DNA of 30,266 bases from Stemphylium vesicarium (Eukaryota; Ascomycota; Dothideomycetes; Pleosporales; Pleosporaceae), in contig QXCR01000250.1 in the NCBI GenBank assembly GCA_004380135.1, forward strand, positions 1-30,266, written 5' to 3'. A program made the position numbers and the translations under genes. Under the pieces are notes generated by a model. That model was not told where the DNA came from. It did not search any database and worked only from the letters and a program-made list of their open reading frames with translations. Position 1 is the stretch's first letter, and every line of letters begins with the position of its first letter. This document shows positions 1 through 9,800 of this stretch, piece after piece.

Positions 1-162
1 CCGCGTACCCAGCCATCTGCCCATCTACTAGCCACCCAATTGAGCCTATATTACCCTCGGATTGGGACGATCATGAGTAAACTCAACACCAAAATACTAT
101 CGTGAGATTGCTCTACCCGCAAAACGAGCAGTCTTATATAACGCTTTGGCGCCTAACGCGAC

Positions 163-291
163 CAAGCTGAACAATCAAGCCTCAATCAAGCCACTGAAAA
201 CGCCTCATCAAGCTAAACAATCAAGCTCACTTCACCTGAAACAGCAATCAATCCAAGCTAACGCCTCGAGATTGATTGGCTTGATTGTTGA
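163..291. repeat. Cluster of CAATCAAGC motifs, direct and inverted
   Basis: Two near-identical 18-nt units lie at 163-180 and 209-226, differing at one position within CAAGCTRAACAATCAAGC. A further CAATCAAGC occurs at 183-191, and an inverted copy (GGCTTGATTGTT) at 278-289 pairs perfectly with 170-181. The cluster sits just beyond the stop of the DUF6604-type gene, so it would fall in its 3' UTR or terminator region. It may be a decayed foldback element or simple local duplication; the sequence alone does not decide between these. Confidence 0.55.
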
Positions 292-294
292 CAC

Positions 295-1431
295 CTATGG
301 TAGATAGTGGACCAGGAACTCGTACTCCTCTTCCGGGAAGAGTTTATCAGTCTCGATTTCTTTGGCTGCCAACCGTGACATGAGAAAAGGATACGGCGCG
401 CCGGCTTGGACTTTCCGCTCTTGCTCGATCCCGGCTAGAGATTCCGCAGTCTTTCCGAAGAATCCGTCAGTAGACAGTGAGAGATCGAAGTCTCCGAGGC
501 CTTCATCAATAGCTCGTTCGGTCAATGACATCTCTTGATAACTGATGAGCTCCAATCCAGCTTCCGCTATGAGCGTTGTGCGGACCTCATCCAAGTACAC
601 CTCCTCAGTTGGATCGTTGTGTGTATCTTCCCAGTCCCGCTCAAGTTGTTCGACCACCTTGCGCATGTCATCCGCCAGACAGGTCTTTCGTAGAGCAAGT
701 TCCTCACCGGCCTTGGTCTTCATTTCGAGGTCAAGGTTGAGTGCCATTTTGTTCAGGTCATGATGGGAGGCTTCTTGCTCTGCTTCTTGTGTTGCGATGT
801 CGTCGATGTCGATCTCGATAGCTTGGTCGACCTCTGGCGGGACCTTATGCGTCTCTACAGGTTGCGGCACTGCTGCGATTGTAGTAGGTGTGGTATGTAG
901 TCGGCTCGCGGGCTCGACGGTAGCAGGTCGCTTGGGCTTCGGTGCTTTGACTTTGTCCTTGAGGATCTTATGACAGCGCCTCAACATCCACAAAAAGTAG
1001 ATGTGGCCGTCGTTCGCCACTTTTTCAGTGTCTTCCTCTTTCGCGTAGCTTTCAGCGTATTTCTCGCGAGTCGCTACTGCTCGCTTTCAGGAGAACTGAA
1101 CAAACTTTGGCATCGTCACAGTCTTCTTCTGATGACCAATGTACTCGGCTAAGTTGAGGATCTGCGCTGTCGTGATCGGATACTTGGCCTTGGAGCTCGC
1201 CATCGCGGCGATAGACGGAGCCGCTTGAATGAACCCGGCTTCTTGCACTGCCTTCCTGGCTTTCCCCTTCTTTCGAGTCGAGGGAAGGATCTTTGTAGCC
1301 TCTTCGAGAAGTACGGCTGGGCTATGAATAGTGTAGCCAGCTGCTCGCGCAGTGACAACTAGCCATAGAATGTATCGCTTGCTATCGAGTTTGCATTGCT
1401 CGTATGAATCCATTGCCAGAGGGGTTGTCAT
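295..1431 (-). pseudogene. DUF6604-type fungal protein interrupted by one in-frame TGA
   Basis: The minus-strand frame is open from an ATG at 1431 to a TAG at 295 except for a single TGA at 1087-1089. The N-terminal part has the pattern I associate with fungal DUF6604 proteins: Y-x-x-C/Y-K-x-D-x-x-R-x-x-x-WLV-x-TA-R-A-x-GY near the start, then a Lys/Arg-rich linker, then a block beginning ITTAQILNLAEYI. Directly after the TGA the same frame continues with KRAVATREKYAESY and an NDGHIYFLWML segment, which matches the continuation expected for the same domain. The remaining C-terminal part is acidic and not recognised. Without the stop the product would be about 378 aa. I see no well-formed intron that would remove the stop. 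It is therefore probably a recently broken gene; readthrough or a sequencing error remain possible. The molecular function of DUF6604 is unknown. Confidence 0.65.
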
Positions 1432-2154
1432 GATCTGTTGCTGGGAAGCCGAAGTCGTATAGCTAAGGGGAGATATAGCGGCAAATGAGACGGGGGAGGA
1501 TCGGATAGCAGGGAGAGCCTTCAAGTATCGTGGAAACTGTAACGGCTGTAACGATCGAATCAATGTATATACAGAAGTACAAGTCGAAGCAGGCAATAAA
1601 ATATTCGTTATGTGGTGGCTGACATAATGCACCTTCGCGGAGGGAGAGAGGGGTTCTTCGCGAATCAAACAGACGAGGTCGCGCGGATCATGATGAGAGC
1701 AAATTCGGCACCGATACACTCGCGTAATTTGTGAGAAGACGAAAGAGAAAGAACCAGTGTCAATGCGTGTGCACCTTTATAGTGGTTGAGAGCTTGCTTG
1801 CCTTGGTCAGATGAGGTGGATAAAGACCGGTGGCAAGCAACTACATATCGCGTGAACGCTGCAATGACGAGGAACAAACGGGCGATAGACTTTGGGGGAA
1901 ACGCTCGAAAGTTTTCTTCTTCACTCACATGCGACAGAAAAGTCAGTTGAGTATAGAGGGTTGTATATTCAGTGTGTCGAAGTGACTCCGAAGACTAGTA
2001 AGGTATTCGTCCTTTGCGGAAGCATCGTATGGGTATTGCAAGAAGAAGCGACGCCCAAAGTCTTTTTGAATAGGGGTTTTGCTTTGCGAACCGAGACACA
2101 AGTGCCTGCCTTCGTCGTGTGCAGTGCGACAGAGCTCCCTTTCCGACTCTGCAA
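1432..2154. other. Intergenic, no convincing gene
   Basis: This spacer lies between the start of the DUF6604-type gene and the end of the four-span membrane protein gene. Several short frames are open here on both strands, but none has recognisable domains or plausible splice joins. It should contain the promoter of the DUF6604-type gene and the 3' UTR of the upstream gene. Confidence 0.6.
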
Positions 2155-3110
2155 TCACTCGCGGATCGGGGCGAACAGCGAGACCTGGCCAATAAAGAAC
2201 AATATGACCGATATGACAGCGACCGAGCTGTACGTGACAGCAACCTGCATCGGTAAGTTAAAAGTTCTGGTCTGGTAGGTGACGAAGCCACCGTACCTTG
2301 GTGTTAGGGTCCCAGAACTGCGGATGATCCAGATGCGAAGTCGCAGACCACACATGTAGGAACATGCCAACAATCATGCAGATAGTCGCAGAAGTCAGAA
2401 ACATGACAGGCATCTGCCATGTAAAGACTTGGAGATAGCTAGGCGCTAGCCGACCGTTCTTGGAACGGCTTTTCTCGCCGTTCGATTTGCTCAAGAGCTT
2501 GCGGATGTTGGCTAGCCCATCGCGGTGCGATGAGAGCCGATGAAGTCGTACTGTTTGATCGGCAGCTGTCAGGATGCTGAAGAGCGACAAGATGATGCCG
2601 CAGTACCAGGACGTGCGTACCGACCAAGGGGATGATTCTCCGTTTGGCAAGATGTCGGGCCAGCTTCCAGTCGACGTAAGTACTCCAGCGAGGAGGGCAG
2701 CCTGTAAAGTTATCAGTCATTACCGACATCACTCGAATATCGCTGTTCAGTCGTGCTCGCGCTTTCTCACAATTCTGCTGCGGAGCACGTGACCAACCGC
2801 CGAAGTCGTTCACAGTACATACCACGACACCGACAAAGTTCAGTTCACTGAGCTTATTATCCCTCCACCTGATGGTAAGATCATCCATATCATCCTCATC
2901 GTCGGCGTTGAGCAGAATCTCAATTGGATCATACGTAGTCGCATCGGGGGCATAAATACCGCCACCAAAGAACTGCAACACGCGCAGCAACGACCATTGC
3001 TTCCCCTCTCCATCCTTCCCATTCCCAATTCTTTGGTGCGAAGAGCGCCCTAGCAGAGGCGACCGCGACCCCGAGGTGCCTCTATCCTCCGAATCAATCC
3101 CATACGTCAT
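2155..3110 (-). CDS. Four-span membrane protein of unknown function
   Basis: Three exons are supported: 3110-2823, 2701-2297 and 2244-2155. Both introns are phase 0 (donor GTATGT with acceptor ACAG, 121 nt; donor GTACGG with acceptor GCAG, 52 nt). The product is 260 aa. The N-terminal 85 residues are hydrophilic, with an acidic stretch (LLNADDEDDMDD). Four hydrophobic segments follow: around 90-110 (FVGVVAALLAGVL), 125-145 (WYCGIILSLFSIL), 190-215 (MPVMFLTSATICMIVGMFL) and 235-255 (SVAVISVILFFIGQV). The loop between spans 2 and 3 is strongly basic. No catalytic motif is visible and I cannot assign a family; it reads as a lineage-restricted fungal membrane protein. The clean in-frame splicing across three exons and the membrane topology make it a credible gene. 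It is transcribed divergently from the maltase gene, about 640 bp away. Confidence 0.75.
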
Positions 3111-3410
3111 AGCTGCAGCGATGTCTTGGCTTCGGCGGCGACGGTCGGTGGGTCAGTTGTAGTAGTTGATGATGGTGAGTTCGTATTCACGTTGTCGGAC
3201 CGAGAAAGTGGAGGAGAATTAATACAAAGCTGCCGAGGGTGTCTTAGAAGAATGTAAGGGCGTGTTCTACGGCTATATGACGGGGCGCGGTAGCATTCTC
3301 CCGGTTTTCCCTGCACGGGGAATGAGGTCTCGTGCTCTTTGTTTCTGCCCTAACGACGCACGGCAGCCTGGCCGCTGGCGCGTGAGTCTCGCCCCTGCCA
3401 ACACATGAAT

Positions 3411-3591
3411 CTCCGCGGCGGTGTTGTACCGCTTGAAAACGAATCGCATTAGGGTGCGATATACGCTGCCTGCTACCCAAGATCTGGAGATGGGTCTCTA
3501 GATGCAGGACGTGGAGAAGTGTTGGTGGTGGTTGCTGACTGGTGGGCTGTCGGAAGTTGTCGTTGCCCGTCATCGGCCCCCCGCGCCCCAC
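3411..3591. promoter_or_regulatory. CreA-like sites upstream of the maltase gene
   Basis: Three matches to the carbon-catabolite repressor consensus SYGGRG are present on the minus strand: 3411-3416 (CTCCGC), 3579-3584 (CCCCGC) and 3586-3591 (CCCCAC). The last two form a close pair about 163 bp before the maltase ATG. Paired sites are the arrangement usually needed for CreA repression in Aspergillus, so glucose repression of the maltase is plausible. The consensus is short, and this 640-bp divergent region (3111-3753) also serves the opposite gene. Confidence 0.35.
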
Positions 3592-3753
3592 GCGTTGAGA
3601 TGCACGATTTGTATGGGGCTGTTGCGACGGCGGTCCACTATTGGCAATGGCTAGTGACGTTTATAATCTGAGACGACACATGGCAGGACTGATCAGAGTA
3701 CACACTCACGACATTTTAATTTTCGCGACTTGCATTTTCTAGAAGCAATTAAT

Positions 3754-5693
3754 ATGTCGGCTGTCGCACAAAAGAAAAATCTGTTTGTTGGAACAGACAA
3801 GCACCGGTGGTGGAAGGAGGCTGTAGTATACCAGGTAAGACAACATATTCCATTTCAGATATTGTTCAGTATTAATATTGTGTCAGATTTACCCAGCTTC
3901 ATTCCTCGACAGCAACGGTGATGGCTGGGGCGATGTACCCGGCATCACATCGAAGCTCGACTACCTCAAAGATCTCGGCGTCGATGTAATATGGGTCTCG
4001 CCAATCTACAAGAGTCCCCAAGCGGACATGGGCTACGACATTGCTGACTACGAGGATATCGATCCCAGTTACGGCACTCTAGCAGACGTCGACAACATGA
4101 TCTCTGAAATCAAGAAACGCGGCATGAAGCTCGTCATGGACCTCGTCGTAAACCACACTTCAGAGGAGCATGCCTGGTTTCTTGACTCCCGCTCATCCAA
4201 GGACTCGAAAAAGCGAGACTGGTACATCTGGAAGCCCGCAAAGTACGATGCAGACGGCAACCGCCAGCCACCCAACAACTGGGCGCAGATCCTAGGAGAA
4301 GCGAACTCAGCGTGGACCTGGGACGAGAAAACACAAGAGTACTACCTATCCCTCTTCACGCCCGAACAACCAGACCTAAACTGGGAGAACCCGGATGTTC
4401 GCGAGGCCGTCCACAACATCCTGCGCTTCTGGCTCGACCGCGGCGCCTCCGGATTCCGCATGGACGTCATCAACCTAATTTCAAAAGTGCAAACTTTCCC
4501 CGACGCACCCATCTCCGTAAAAGACAACAAGTACCAGCCCGGCGACAAGTACTACGCCAACGGGCCGCGTCTCCACGAATGGCTCAAAGAGCTGCGCCGC
4601 GACGTGCTCTCAAAATACGATACAATGACAGTAGGTGAAATGCCCTTTGTCCGCGACGAAGACGAAGTGATAAAAGTCGTCGGCGCAGACAGCGGCGAAC
4701 TCAACATGATTTTCAACTTCGACCTCGTGGATATTGATAATGTGCCCGGCGACTTCAAGTACACGCTCCAGCCCTGGGATGCGCGCGATCTGAAGAAGAT
4801 TGTAAACAGACTGCAGCGCTTGATGCTTGAGCGCGACGGCTGGAACACGCTTTACGTTGAGAATCATGACCAGCCGCGCAGTGTGAGTCGGTATACGGAC
4901 GATAGCGATATGTATCGCGAGTATGGTGCGAAACTGCTTTGTTTGATGCAGACGACGCTTGCGGGTACGCTTTATGTGTATCAAGGCGAGGAAATTGGTA
5001 TGAGGAATGTGCCCAAGGAGTGGGGGCCGGAGGAATACAAGGATATTGAAAGTATCAATTTCTTTAAAAAGTAAGTTTTGCCTCCAGCAGTAGGATTGCT
5101 ACTTTCTTTTTCCACCCCTCCTCTCCCTCAATCTCGATATGGGCATTAACACATCGATAAGATACCGCGACCTCTACCCAAACGACCCCCAAAAGCAAGC
5201 CCTAGCCGCAAAAATAATGCAGCGAAAAGCCCGCGACTCCGCGCGGACACCGATGCAATGGTCCGCCGAGCCTAACGCAGGCTTCTCCTCCGGAAAACCC
5301 TGGATGCGCGTAAACACAGACTACCCCAAAATCAACGCCTCAGCCCAGCTCTCCAACCCGCACCCGGCATCAGGCCACCACTCCGTCTACGCCTTCTGGA
5401 AGCGCGCGCTTGCCTGTCGCAAAGAGAACAAAGACGTCTTCGTGTACGGCGACTTTGAGATGCTGGATATGGAGGACGAAAAGGTTGTTGCGTTCGTGCG
5501 GTGGGGCAAGGATAAGGCGTTTGTGACGATTTGTAATCTGAGTGGGGATGTTGTGACTTGGAGGAATCTGGGGGATAGGAAGGTGAAGAAGTGGGTGGCC
5601 GGGAACTATGATGAGGGGAAGTTGGAGGAGAAGGCGAAGAGTGGGATTTTGGTGTTGAAGCCTTGGGAGGCGGTGCTGGGGATGTTGGAGTAG
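3754..5693 (+). CDS. GH13 alpha-glucosidase (maltase / oligo-1,6-glucosidase type)
   Basis: Hydrolyses terminal alpha-glucosidic bonds of maltose or isomaltose-type sugars. Exons are 3754-3834, 3887-5070 and 5162-5693; the joins restore VVYQ|IYPASF and NFFKK|YRDLYP exactly. The product is 598 aa, close to the usual length of fungal intracellular maltases (about 580-600 aa). The GH13 regions are intact: DLVVNHTS (about 111-118), GFRMDVIN with nucleophile Asp220, VGEMPF with acid/base Glu278, and ENHDQPR with the third carboxylate Asp355. These positions fall within a few residues of those I recall for yeast maltase. GDGWGDVPGI near the N-terminus and RTPMQW near the C-terminal third are also family hallmarks. 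There is no signal peptide, so it is probably cytosolic and would depend on a sugar permease. It converges on the Myb/SANT gene, with 103 bp between the stops. No adjacent MAL regulator or alpha-glucoside permease is seen. Confidence 0.95.
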
Positions 5694-5796
5694 GGGATTA
5701 GAGAGGTTGAGCATGGTGTGGGTATTGTATCATGATTTGTTGGTGTTATAGGTAGATGGCTATCCTCGTCATCGGCCGTAGGGTTTCATGCTTCGT

Positions 5797-7423
5797 CTAC
5801 TTCCTCCGCTCACCTTTGTCGCTGCCCTTGCCTTCCAGTTGACCTGTAATCTTCTTCTCAAACACGTCAGGATGAAGCATCCTCCCTGTCTTGTCTCTGA
5901 ATCTCCAACTAACCCTGTTCCAAACCATCGAGCAATCCTGCTGCAAGATACGGGCGACGAGACGTAGATCATCGGCCGAGAAGACATCGTCTGGTTTGAT
6001 TTCGAGTTCAGGAGGGCGGTTCGGGTTTGACTTGGGGTTGATCGGGGCGCTGTGATGGGAGTGGGACTGCGAAGGTGCTTTGGTTGAGTGACGAAATGAT
6101 GCAGGCTTGTTTGCGGTTGACCCGGGGCCCTTGTTGGAAATTGGAATGTCGCCGCCGCCCGCGCTGTTGTTAGTATTGTTGTCTTGCACGCCAATTGTGT
6201 CCCAAGTTGATGCGAGAACTCCCTCAGCAGCGGCGTCGTTCTGGTCTTTCTTTGTGTCCTCAGATGTGGCAGCGCCTGCATCTCCACCCCAATTGTTGTT
6301 ACCCCATGCATCAGCGACATCTTTTTTGTCCCCAACTTCACCCCCGATAGGGATATCCCATGCAGCACCCGTGTCTACTTGAGCCCCACCTCCAGTGCCT
6401 CCTGTAGTACCCCAAGCATCAGCGATGTCATTGGCTCCATCAGTGCCACCAGTGTTGGTAGCTTCCCAGCCGTTCTTCGCGGCGTCTCCGGTTTTGGTGG
6501 TATTCCATCCATCGTTTCCAGTACCCCAAGCATCTGGATCTCTGGATTTGTCAGGCTCGTTCTCCTTGTCCTCTTTGTTCTCACCCAGAAACGCATCAAG
6601 CCCCATTCCCAACATATCGACAGGATCCTCTTCTTTCTTCTCTTCGTCTTTTTTATCTTTTTTCTTCTTGCCTTCATCCTTCTTCTCATTCTGGTTGACA
6701 GTCTGACCTTGGTTCTGGTTGTCACCCTTGAGGTTCTTCTTTTTACCTCCTCCTTTACCACCTTCCTTAGACTTGATAATACCAAATCGCGCCTTGCATT
6801 CTGGCACTGTCTTGTCTAACTCGGTGGCAACAGCAGACCATGGTAAACTCGCTTTATCAGTCTTCATCTGCAATAACTTCTCGTCCTGTTCCTTAGTCCA
6901 TGTGCCCGAGTCATTGCTCTTCTTTGCATGACCGTTAGCCGCAGGGGTAGCAGCTGGAGCTCCAGTCACTTGAGCATCTCCGCCCGTAGCTGCCTGCTGT
7001 TGCACGACAACTGCGGCAATCATTCCGTCTTTGTCCTCGACACCCTTCCCGTTATCGACAGCTTTGTTGGATGCGGGTTTGGCGTCCAGTACATCTTTCG
7101 TTGAGTGCGTTTCAGATGGAACTTTCGCGAGATTGGCCGCAGTAAGTCGCGGTTTGCCTGTTCCTGTGAGCCTGCCTTTGCGTCCATCGCTCGCAGTCCA
7201 CTCAACGATGCCTCCGGGGGAGGAGACCTAGCTCGATCAGTTTCGTGCTCGATTCGAATCTTGTTTGATATGTACTTACCAAGCTGGTCAGCTGGCTGGG
7301 CTTTTTGGATCTCGGCGGCGACGGTGGTGGCGCAGGCGGCTTTGGATCTTTGAAAGGCTTGTCGCTGAACCCGAGGATGTATCCCAGCGATACCCTTCGG
7401 GGAACACCGCGAGGATCGGTCAT
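5797..7423 (-). CDS. Myb/SANT-like protein with GW/WG-rich disordered region
   Basis: Two exons: 7423-7280 and 7227-5797, phase 0 intron of 52 nt (GTAAGT...CTAG), product 524 aa. The ATG at 7423 follows an in-frame GTG that is unlikely to be used. The N-terminus has a conserved-looking block (RRVSLGYILGFSDKPFKDP), a proline-rich stretch and a small SSPGGIVEWTASDGRKGRL motif. A single SANT/Myb-like helix-turn-helix follows at about 165-215, beginning GTWTKEQDEKLLQMK and including LPWSAVATELDKT and CKARFG. Next comes a long Lys/Glu-rich stretch, then a Gly/Asn/Asp/Thr-rich region with repeated DAWG, DGWN, NGWE and NNWGG motifs. The C-terminal 60 residues form a second compact domain (FSADDLRLVARILQQDCSMVW...FRDKTGR). 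It is probably nuclear or nucleic-acid associated; the precise role is unknown. The GW/WG spacing resembles Argonaute-binding hooks, which is inference only. Confidence 0.85.
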
Positions 7424-8160
7424 GGTGCGTGCAGGTGGGAGTGTCACGGTCGATCAATCCGTCGGAATAGGAAAGGCAAGCTGGGAAAAGTGAGAGAGCC
7501 TGCGCAAACGGTGAGCAATGAGAACAGCACCGTTGCGAGAGCGCATCAGCGGTCTTGGCACCAAAACAAGCTCGAGCACGCGCAGATTACTTTGCAGCAG
7601 AGTAGAAGTGAGATTGAAACAGAGAGAAGAGCGAAATGAGAATGCATGCTGCAAGTCGGACGAGTTTCAGAAAAAAAAGACAATGATGCGAAATTTCCAG
7701 ACTGACCATTCGCACGCATAGCCATCAAGTGTGAGTTACCTTACCATCTTGCCAACTAATTAGATTTTAATGAGATAAATATCACATAATTCTTGCTGTT
7801 GTCGACTCTACATGTGAATACATGATCGTCGTGGAGACAGCCTACGTTGACAGTGATTACAACTTTGTTGCACGGTATTGGGACGAACAACTCATCAGGG
7901 GACGCGATTGCAGGGCTTGAATTATAGTATCAGGTATATGCGATGTGGCGTATTGGGTTAATCTTTTCATAATCGAAGAAAGCGGTGAGTGTTGGAGAGA
8001 GAGTCGTCTGAAGGGGGAAGAGCTGGGGACCCGCTGACTAAGCGCGACGCTAACGTTCTGGGCCCTTGGATTGCGGGCAAGCTGGCATCTCCGTGTGTAG
8101 TTGGTGTTCCCAAAGTCGAATCCTCGAACAAGACAGAGCAGCACCACAACACCCGCAAAT
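7424..8160. other. Divergent intergenic promoter region
   Basis: These 737 bp separate two divergently transcribed genes, the Myb/SANT protein and the Emp24 orthologue. The open frames present on both strands have no recognisable content. An AT-rich stretch around 7750-7800 separates the two sides. I see no RNA gene or repeat here. Confidence 0.6.
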
Positions 8161-8939
8161 ATGCTGTTCCCGTCGTTTGCCATTCTCGCCGCGGCGAGCA
8201 GCTTGCTGTCATTTGCGACGGCGCACAACATCCAGATGAAGGCCCACCAGCGCGAATGCTTCCACGAGGCCCTGCACAAGGACGACAAGATGACGGTCAC
8301 CTTCCAGGTCGGCGACCGGGAGTTTGGCGGAAGCGGAAACCTGGAGATTGACTTCTGGGTACGTCGATTTACAAATTCACGGAGGGCAAGGTCAGGACTA
8401 ATCCAATGCACAGATCGAGACACCTTCGCGCAGCTACCAGGTCCACGAACGCGGCGTTTCCTCCGGCGACCACTCCTTCGATGCAAAGGAAGACGGCAAG
8501 TACACATACTGCTTCAACAACGAACACTGGGGCGCGAACACCAAAGAGGTCTCATTCAACGTACACGGCATTGTCTATGTTCCCGAATCGGAAGCCCCGC
8601 AAGATCCATTGGAGAAGGAGGGTAAGGACAATTATAGTCTTGGTACGAGAGCATTGCGCTGACGGTCATAGTTCGCTCCATGTCGGAACTCGTTGCACAG
8701 GTCCATGATGAGCAGAACTACATTATCCTTCGTGAACGCGTACACCGAAACACCGCTGAGAGCACCAATGCGCGCATCAAGTGGTGGAGCGTCTTCCAGC
8801 TCATGGTACTGATTGGTCAGGGCTTCTTCCAGGTGTGGTGGTTGAAGCGCTTTTTCGAGGTAAACGGCGCAATCACGGTTCCAGCTGCCTTCCAGTACCG
8901 CCCAACTAACAGTCCCTGCAGGTCAAACGCGTTGTATAG
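8161..8939 (+). CDS. emp24: p24-family cargo receptor, Emp24 type
   Basis: Cycles between ER and Golgi in COPII/COPI vesicles as part of the p24 complex and helps load GPI-anchored and other secretory cargo. Four exons: 8161-8358, 8414-8621, 8672-8859 and 8922-8939, with introns of 55, 50 and 62 nt. The product is 203 aa, the same length I recall for yeast Emp24. Features in order: a cleavable signal peptide (about 1-21, ending SFATA), a GOLD domain with the conserved disulfide cysteines Cys33 and Cys99, a coiled segment at about 135-165 (MSELVAQVHDEQNYIILRER), a transmembrane helix at about 174-193, and a short cytosolic tail KRFFEVKRVV. The tail holds the diphenylalanine motif used for COPII export and basic residues for COPI retrieval. 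The last intron has a good branch site (AACTAAC at 8904-8910). The final coding exon is only 18 nt. Confidence 0.95.
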
Positions 8940-9741
8940 CTCTCCTTCCGCTTCCGCACCTCCCCACCTGCACGCGACAGCACATGCCCTATACTCGTAA
9001 CTGCGAACTTGTACCCTCCGACTTATTTGTCTTATTGGCGTTGAAGCGCATCCTTGGGGTGTCCCGCACGGTAAAAGGTGGAGTATGGTAGATGTTATAA
9101 TATAGATGATACTGGGTAAGGCTACATTGCATATGCACACGTTCTAGACCTTTCCGTGTTCCACAACAGTCTCTGGGTGTTCCTTCTGCCTGTTGGCCTT
9201 GGCACCCGCTTGACCAGTATCTTCCCAGGTTTGGTCAGCTGCTTCAGGACGATCCGGGCTTGTTGATTGGAAGTGGGCACAAGCGGCCTCTGGTAGCAAG
9301 CATCATGAATTTCTAAAGGGAGCCCCATGTCGGTTCCTGTTCATTCACCCACTATATTACACACCCGACTTCCCCCTCTACCTACAGACACCCTTGCTCA
9401 CCGCCCACCTCGCATTCACTATCGTGTGTTTGTCACAGCAATTTCCTGCCACAGCTTGTTACGTCAGAGCTGGCAGTGACGTCGCAACTTGGACGTAATT
9501 CATTGGTCAGTTGCTGCGCGAACACCCCCGGAAATTGCCGCTGAAGGCAGAAAACACGTGACTTCCTCCCATAGTCACCTGGAGGGCAGTTGCTAGGGCG
9601 GCGCACCTTCTATCACCTTGACCGCCGGTGCTTTCCCTGCCTCCGTCACCACGAGTCACGGGCAGTATAAGTAGTCAGCAAGCTCACCTTGCATCATCAC
9701 CACCATGAACGTGTCGATTCAACCTGCTACAAGTACATCAG
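8940..9741. other. Intergenic region and promoter of the 572-aa protein gene
   Basis: No convincing gene is seen in these 800 bp. The second half looks like a promoter. A TGACGTCG element resembling a CRE/bZIP site lies near 9477, a CACGTGAC E-box-like element near 9555, and a TATAAG near 9666. The leader then carries an upstream ATG (listed separately). Confidence 0.5.
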
Positions 9742-9800
9742 ATGGATCCTTCCCAAACCGGCGCTCCTGCCAAATGGCATGGGGACGTGACTGCGGATGA
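9705..9800 (+). promoter_or_regulatory. Upstream ORF overlapping the start of the 572-aa gene
   Basis: An ATG at 9705 in a favourable CACCATGAA context opens a 31-codon frame that ends at a TGA at 9798-9800. It is out of frame with the main ATG at 9742 and overlaps it by 59 nt. If the mRNA starts upstream of 9705, for example from the TATAAG near 9666, scanning ribosomes would meet this start first and initiation at the main ORF would fall. Confidence 0.4.

Noticed and set aside
1087..1089. RIP as the cause of the TGA in the DUF6604-type gene
   Set aside because: RIP favours CpA to TpA. A CGA to TGA change is not in that context, and the surrounding gene is not AT-enriched.
7857..8507. 216-codon minus-strand frame across the Emp24 gene
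   Set aside because: It is antisense to the well-supported Emp24 exons, with no recognisable content of its own.
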